DNA of 64,000 nucleotides from Hemicentrotus pulcherrimus. Its lineage: Eukaryota > Echinodermata > Echinoidea > Camarodonta > Strongylocentrotidae. Shown one piece after another: positions 59,701-64,000 of this stretch. The notes under the pieces were generated by a model that searched no databases, had not been told where the DNA came from, and saw nothing but the letters and a program-made list of their open reading frames with translations. The stretch is from contig BEXV01000677.1 of the NCBI GenBank assembly GCA_003118195.1, positions 27,768 to 91,767 on the forward strand, in the 5' to 3' direction. Within the stretch, counting starts at the first letter, position 1; every line of letters begins with the position of its first letter. The translations under genes were made by a program, and so were the position numbers.

Positions 59701-61980
59701 AAACTGAGTAAGAGAATAAAGAGAGTTAAACTAAACAGGGAAGTGAGGAAAAACATGAAATTGAAAGAAGAAATGACTAAAAATAAGAACCCAAAATACA
59801 TGATAGGTTTCGTTATCATGAAGAAAAAACGAACACAAAAAGGATGACGGAGCTCCCGTTAGGTCAATGAAAGTAAGAACAGACAATAAACAACGAAAGA
59901 ATCCTTATAGTTTATCATGCACAAGACATTTAAATTTAATAAAAATGTAAATGTTCATTATGCTATACGTGAATAACGCTCTTAGACGGAACACGAGATA
60001 AATCTACATAAGCAAAAGCGATTGACCATTTAACTGTGAATATAGATTCAAAAATATATATCGAACAAGGAAATGACAGCCAACAGTATACGTTGTGCTT
60101 TCAAAATAGTCAAAATTTATTTTGAAGGTGTTGGATTCGCGGGTTTGATTCCATCAATAAATAATCAGAGACCCTTCTGGTCTACTCAAGACTTGCAGTG
60201 CTGTTCGATATTAAACCAAACTATTTTGGTCCATTCGACTGCACATGTTTATATTATCGGTGTTAAACAGAACAAGTAACATTTCGCGAAAACCATCAGA
60301 GCGGTTTGTGTAAAAGCAACTATAAAAAGGTCAAAACAGGAGGATCACCTGAAAAAAACAGCTGTTCACATCATTGTCATTCAAAAAAACTGCAAAGGAG
60401 GAAAATGTAATGAAAGGATTTATCTTATATGAGCGTTCTCAGGTGTGTAGATAGGGAATTTACGTTCATAAAAGTCAGTGCATAAAATTAGTACATGTAG
60501 CTATTCGCTTCATATGCACATAAGTGTTTTTAAAGGATTTTGAAAATAAAGAGCATAATTGCTTATAAGTTCGGCTAGTTCCGAACTATGAATGGTGATA
60601 AAGGCATACATCAGTTGCCTTAGTGATGAATAGTAAAAAGGAATGTATCGGTGAGAAAATATATGGAGTTGACCGAAAAGAGTAACACGTATTAATTGTC
60701 AATTCAAAAATGTAAGTGCAGCAGTGATTGTCAAAGAAGAGAGCATTCTATCACATCTGTTTGTAGTCGTCAAGCATGCATTAATGATTCAGTTGCAGAC
60801 TGTGTATTAAAAAGTAAAATTATACGTAGCGGTCATTAAGGATCACGGAATGTGTTTGCATTAAATTGAACTCCTCCGATTTCATTTTGGGTCTTTAGAT
60901 TAGTGATCTATAACAAGCCACTACAATAGATAGTAGCAAAGATCGTATTAGGAATTATACAGGGGTCACATGTTCGAAATCAAGTTCGTAATCGAGTTGT
61001 ATACAATGAGTTATTAACGCATCCATGACGATTCAGCATTTGCTAGAAAATCGTCGTATATAACTAGTTGCATTATTTTTAGTGTACATATTAAGCAACA
61101 AATGCAAGTATCCACAAAACCCAGGTTTGTTACCGTCGAGAAGAGCAACAAGCACAATTTTTCGAAAATTCACAAATGAAAAGCAATGAAAATAATTCGA
61201 CCATAGATTTACCAGGTAAACATTTTTATTTAGATTAGGCAGAATCAAAGTGCACATGTATGTTATAATCAACAACAACAAAAATTCGATGTTTCTACAT
61301 ACAGTTGTAAGCTGAGATAAATGTGTGATAGCGTCACGAGATTGACTGGCATAAAGAGAAGAAAAAAAAAAGCCATCAATTAAGTGGATTTAATCCGTAG
61401 CTAGTATTTAATACAATTGTAAAGTAGTTATAAAGGGTTTATTAATATAAATATTATTCCATAATGGTTGTCTTTTCATGATGCGCTAACAGCTCAGATT
61501 ACATACTGTGTGCTTCAGTATTGTATAGATAAACAACAACCAAGCAGTCAAAACTTAATAACAATTTTGAAATTTTGTTGCCTTCTAGATAAATATTCAA
61601 GACAAAGCTTGGATAGTAGGTCATCAGAACTGGATCCCACAGTCTTTCTTTAGAGAAATTAAAGTCCGTTAAGATCCAGATAATTATCAAACAAAAGTAG
61701 CAGTAACGATAGGTTACATTGTTACATTTCAGTATTGGTTAAGGAAAGGTAGCAAAATCACCACTAGCATCGAATGATCACCTTAAACAGGTAATACCAA
61801 ATAGCATTATATTTTGTGAAAAGACAACGTAAATATGAATAGTGATCACGTTGTCAAGGGAAGTCTACATCTAGCAGAGATACACAGGTGTGTAATATTC
61901 AAATACAGTAGGATAAATGGATTTTGAGTGAATCGGGTTCAATTAATCTAATATCCGGAATTGTGCCAATATACAAACAG
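59701..61980. other. Intergenic, no gene seen
   Basis: AT-rich sequence upstream of the LINE. Short open frames lack domain or splice support. No repeat family shared with the rest of the window was recognised. Confidence 0.5.
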
Positions 61981-62156
61981 TCAGTGGCGGATCCAGGGGG
62001 GTGGGGCGGGGGGCCCGGCCCCCCCCCCTTGAGAAAAAAAATAAAAAAATTTAAAAATAAAAATTAACAAAATCACGTAATTTTTACCTTTTTTTGGGGG
62101 GGGGGTGCAAATTGTAAAATTTTCGAGGACCCCCCCAAAAAATGTGCTCACTACCA

Positions 62157-62187
<31 letters not shown>

Positions 62188-62330
62188 CACACTATAAACA
62201 TGACGGACAAAGAAAGAGGATTAAACAACAAAATGAACTCTTACCCCCCTCCCCCACGCTTATTCAGCGGCTGGCTGAGTCGTTGCGAAATTTGTTGGAC
62301 CCCCCCTCAACAACAACAAAAACTCTTNTT
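61981..62330. repeat. C/G-tract-bounded interspersed repeats with (TA)n
   Basis: Starts CAGTGGCGGATCCAGGGGGG, then poly-C, an A/T-rich middle, poly-G and poly-C (to about 62140), followed by a (TA)n run at 62157-62176. A second segment (62245-62310) has poly-C tracts around CACGCTTATTCAGCGGCTGG, which is related to the sequence flanking the assembly gap at 38600. Confidence 0.65.
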
Positions 62331-64000
62331 CAATTACTTGTTACTGTAAACCCTCTGAAAATGAATACTCGTCTTTTTTATCAATTTTTATTCATGTGCA
62401 ATTCAGTTACAAACAGATTGCGTATAATAGATAAGGTCGAGACGGTGGGACTGGGTGTGTTCAGGTTAGTATGGAATGGAAAAAAAGCACCACGAAAAGA
62501 CTTCTATTTATGGCATAACACATGCCACATAAACACACATAACACGGGGGATGCAACCAGACGGTGCTCGTTCTTTTAAACACAGGCGAAAACTCTGAAT
62601 ACATGCAAAGTTTGACTTTTTATCTTACCAATACGGGAAAGTGTAGGGAATTGGAGACCGCGGGGATTTGGAGACCACCAAGCTTGAACCCATCACTGTC
62701 TGTCCGCGTTGGCTCCAATATTGCTATAGCGCCATTTGTGAATAATGCATTCTTTCTCCGTGAAAATTGGCAAAATTGACCAAGGTAACCAATTTTGATC
62801 GTAAAATTTAGCTCTGATATAAAAACACAATTTTCACTTAATGCTGTGGTGTATGCAGATATTTAGGAATGGCTCTTCAAAATTAGTTTTAAAAGAAAGT
62901 TTATGATGTGTGCCAACCATCACATAAAACTTATGGCCATTGTGTGTTGTGAGTAGGTGTTGCACATCACATTATGAATGGTGTCTGATCAGAAATATGT
63001 CTAGGCAATGGGAGACACCAGGTCCAAGATTTATTATTGTAATTATCATTATTTATTTTTTGGTATATAATGATCGACCAGCAGCACAAGGCCGAAAGGA
63101 TCAATTTACAAATGAATACAGTGATGTAAATTATATACATAAACAATAGTATTACGAAACATAGTAAATAAATCTCAGTAACATAATGAAAATATAGCAG
63201 AATTATATTTAGTTCGTTTATGTAAATTAAAGATGAAGTTGAGTTCTGGTCATGCGATTGCATTGTGAAACAAATGTATATGGGACTACACAAAAACGTG
63301 GCGAAAAAATCCTACCCCGGAGTTTTACGATGTTACATGACATATTTAGAATATGAAGGCATTTGAAGAGCCATGCTTTTCAGGGAACATGTCTTATCTG
63401 ATGTTCTTCCACACTTGCATAATAAGAATGATAACGCTCACAAATTATTTTTCACCTCTTCCCAGAACTCAACCTTCTCTTTAAGTGAAAGGATGTACTA
63501 GCAGAAGATATACAAGAACAGGTGATGGCTCATGAAAGTGATAGTGATAAAGAAAATGGAGTAGAGAGAGAGAGAGGATGGGAGAAAAGTGGAGGTACAC
63601 AGAGAGAAAGGAAGAGAAAGAGAGAGAGAGAGAGCAGGGAATGGAATGATCATAACTAAATAAACATATTATTCCTGATTACATGTAATACATTTATGAA
63701 AATTAAGAGCGTCAGATTTTAGCGAGACAACAATAATCATCATAAAAGTACATGCTAGAAGAGAGAAAAGGGAAGGTAAACGAAAAAAAAGAAGGAGAGA
63801 AGTTTGAAGAGAGAGAAAGATGGAGAGAGAGATGGGGGTCGTTTGTTGTGAATGTCGAGTATGCCGAGGACAGTCAATGACCCGATGCTGGTTGGTTAAT
63901 TGTCCATGTACAGAAATATTTTGAGGCACATTGTTTTTAAATCGTTTCAAAATTACAGTATCAAAGTTCATTGGCTGCATGTATCTCTTTCAAAAAGTGT
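62331..64000. other. Intergenic, GA-rich tracts
   Basis: No gene recognised. GAGA-rich low-complexity stretches occur at about 63550-63640 and 63755-63835. An ORF on the minus strand through the second tract is a by-product of it. Confidence 0.5.

Overview
The window is animal nuclear DNA. It is AT-rich, genes are split by GT-AG introns, and most of the remaining DNA is interspersed repeats. The organism looks like a non-vertebrate deuterostome, most likely an echinoderm such as a sea urchin. That is an inference from the HPS1 orthologue, the TTAGGG-type repeats, the CR1/L2-like retrotransposons, the tRNA-derived SINEs and the many short foldback elements of marine invertebrates. There is one assembly gap (38622-39476) and three isolated unknown bases.

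Layout. (1) 2.2-15.84 kb, plus strand: a near-complete HPS1 gene (BLOC-3 subunit, Rab32/38 exchange factor) in 14 coding exons that join in frame to about 841 codons. Its introns hold a SINE, a LINE 3' end and several MITE-like elements. Its last coding segment is tandemly repeated just after the stop codon. (2) 16-24 kb: repeats, including a minisatellite of about 47 bp with telomere-like units and foldback elements built of degenerate micro-repeats. (3) 24.03-25.45 kb, plus strand: an SLC10-family (sodium/bile-acid cotransporter type) protein in one coding exon. (4) 28.9-36.1 kb and 49.1-54.9 kb, minus strand: two paralogous five-exon genes, each encoding a small secreted protein of about 215-228 residues. 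Neither is visible as a single long ORF. I assembled them from splice signals and from their match to each other. (5) 39-60 kb: three decayed non-LTR retrotransposons and several MITEs around the second paralogue. (6) 60-64 kb: intergenic sequence with low-complexity tracts.

The most interesting content is the paralogous pair. Each has a signal peptide, intron phases 1-0-0-0, equal-length third (108 bp) and fourth (171 bp) coding exons, and a conserved cysteine on each side of the exon 3/4 junction. The predicted order is helix A, loop, helices B and C, proline-rich linker, helix D. This is the gene and protein plan of the IL-6/G-CSF branch of class I helical cytokines. Both genes also share a promoter layout: a C/EBP-like site, a TATA box and a common leader motif. 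I propose them as a candidate tandem family of invertebrate IL-6-type cytokines. The match rests on architecture rather than strong sequence identity and needs structural and expression tests.
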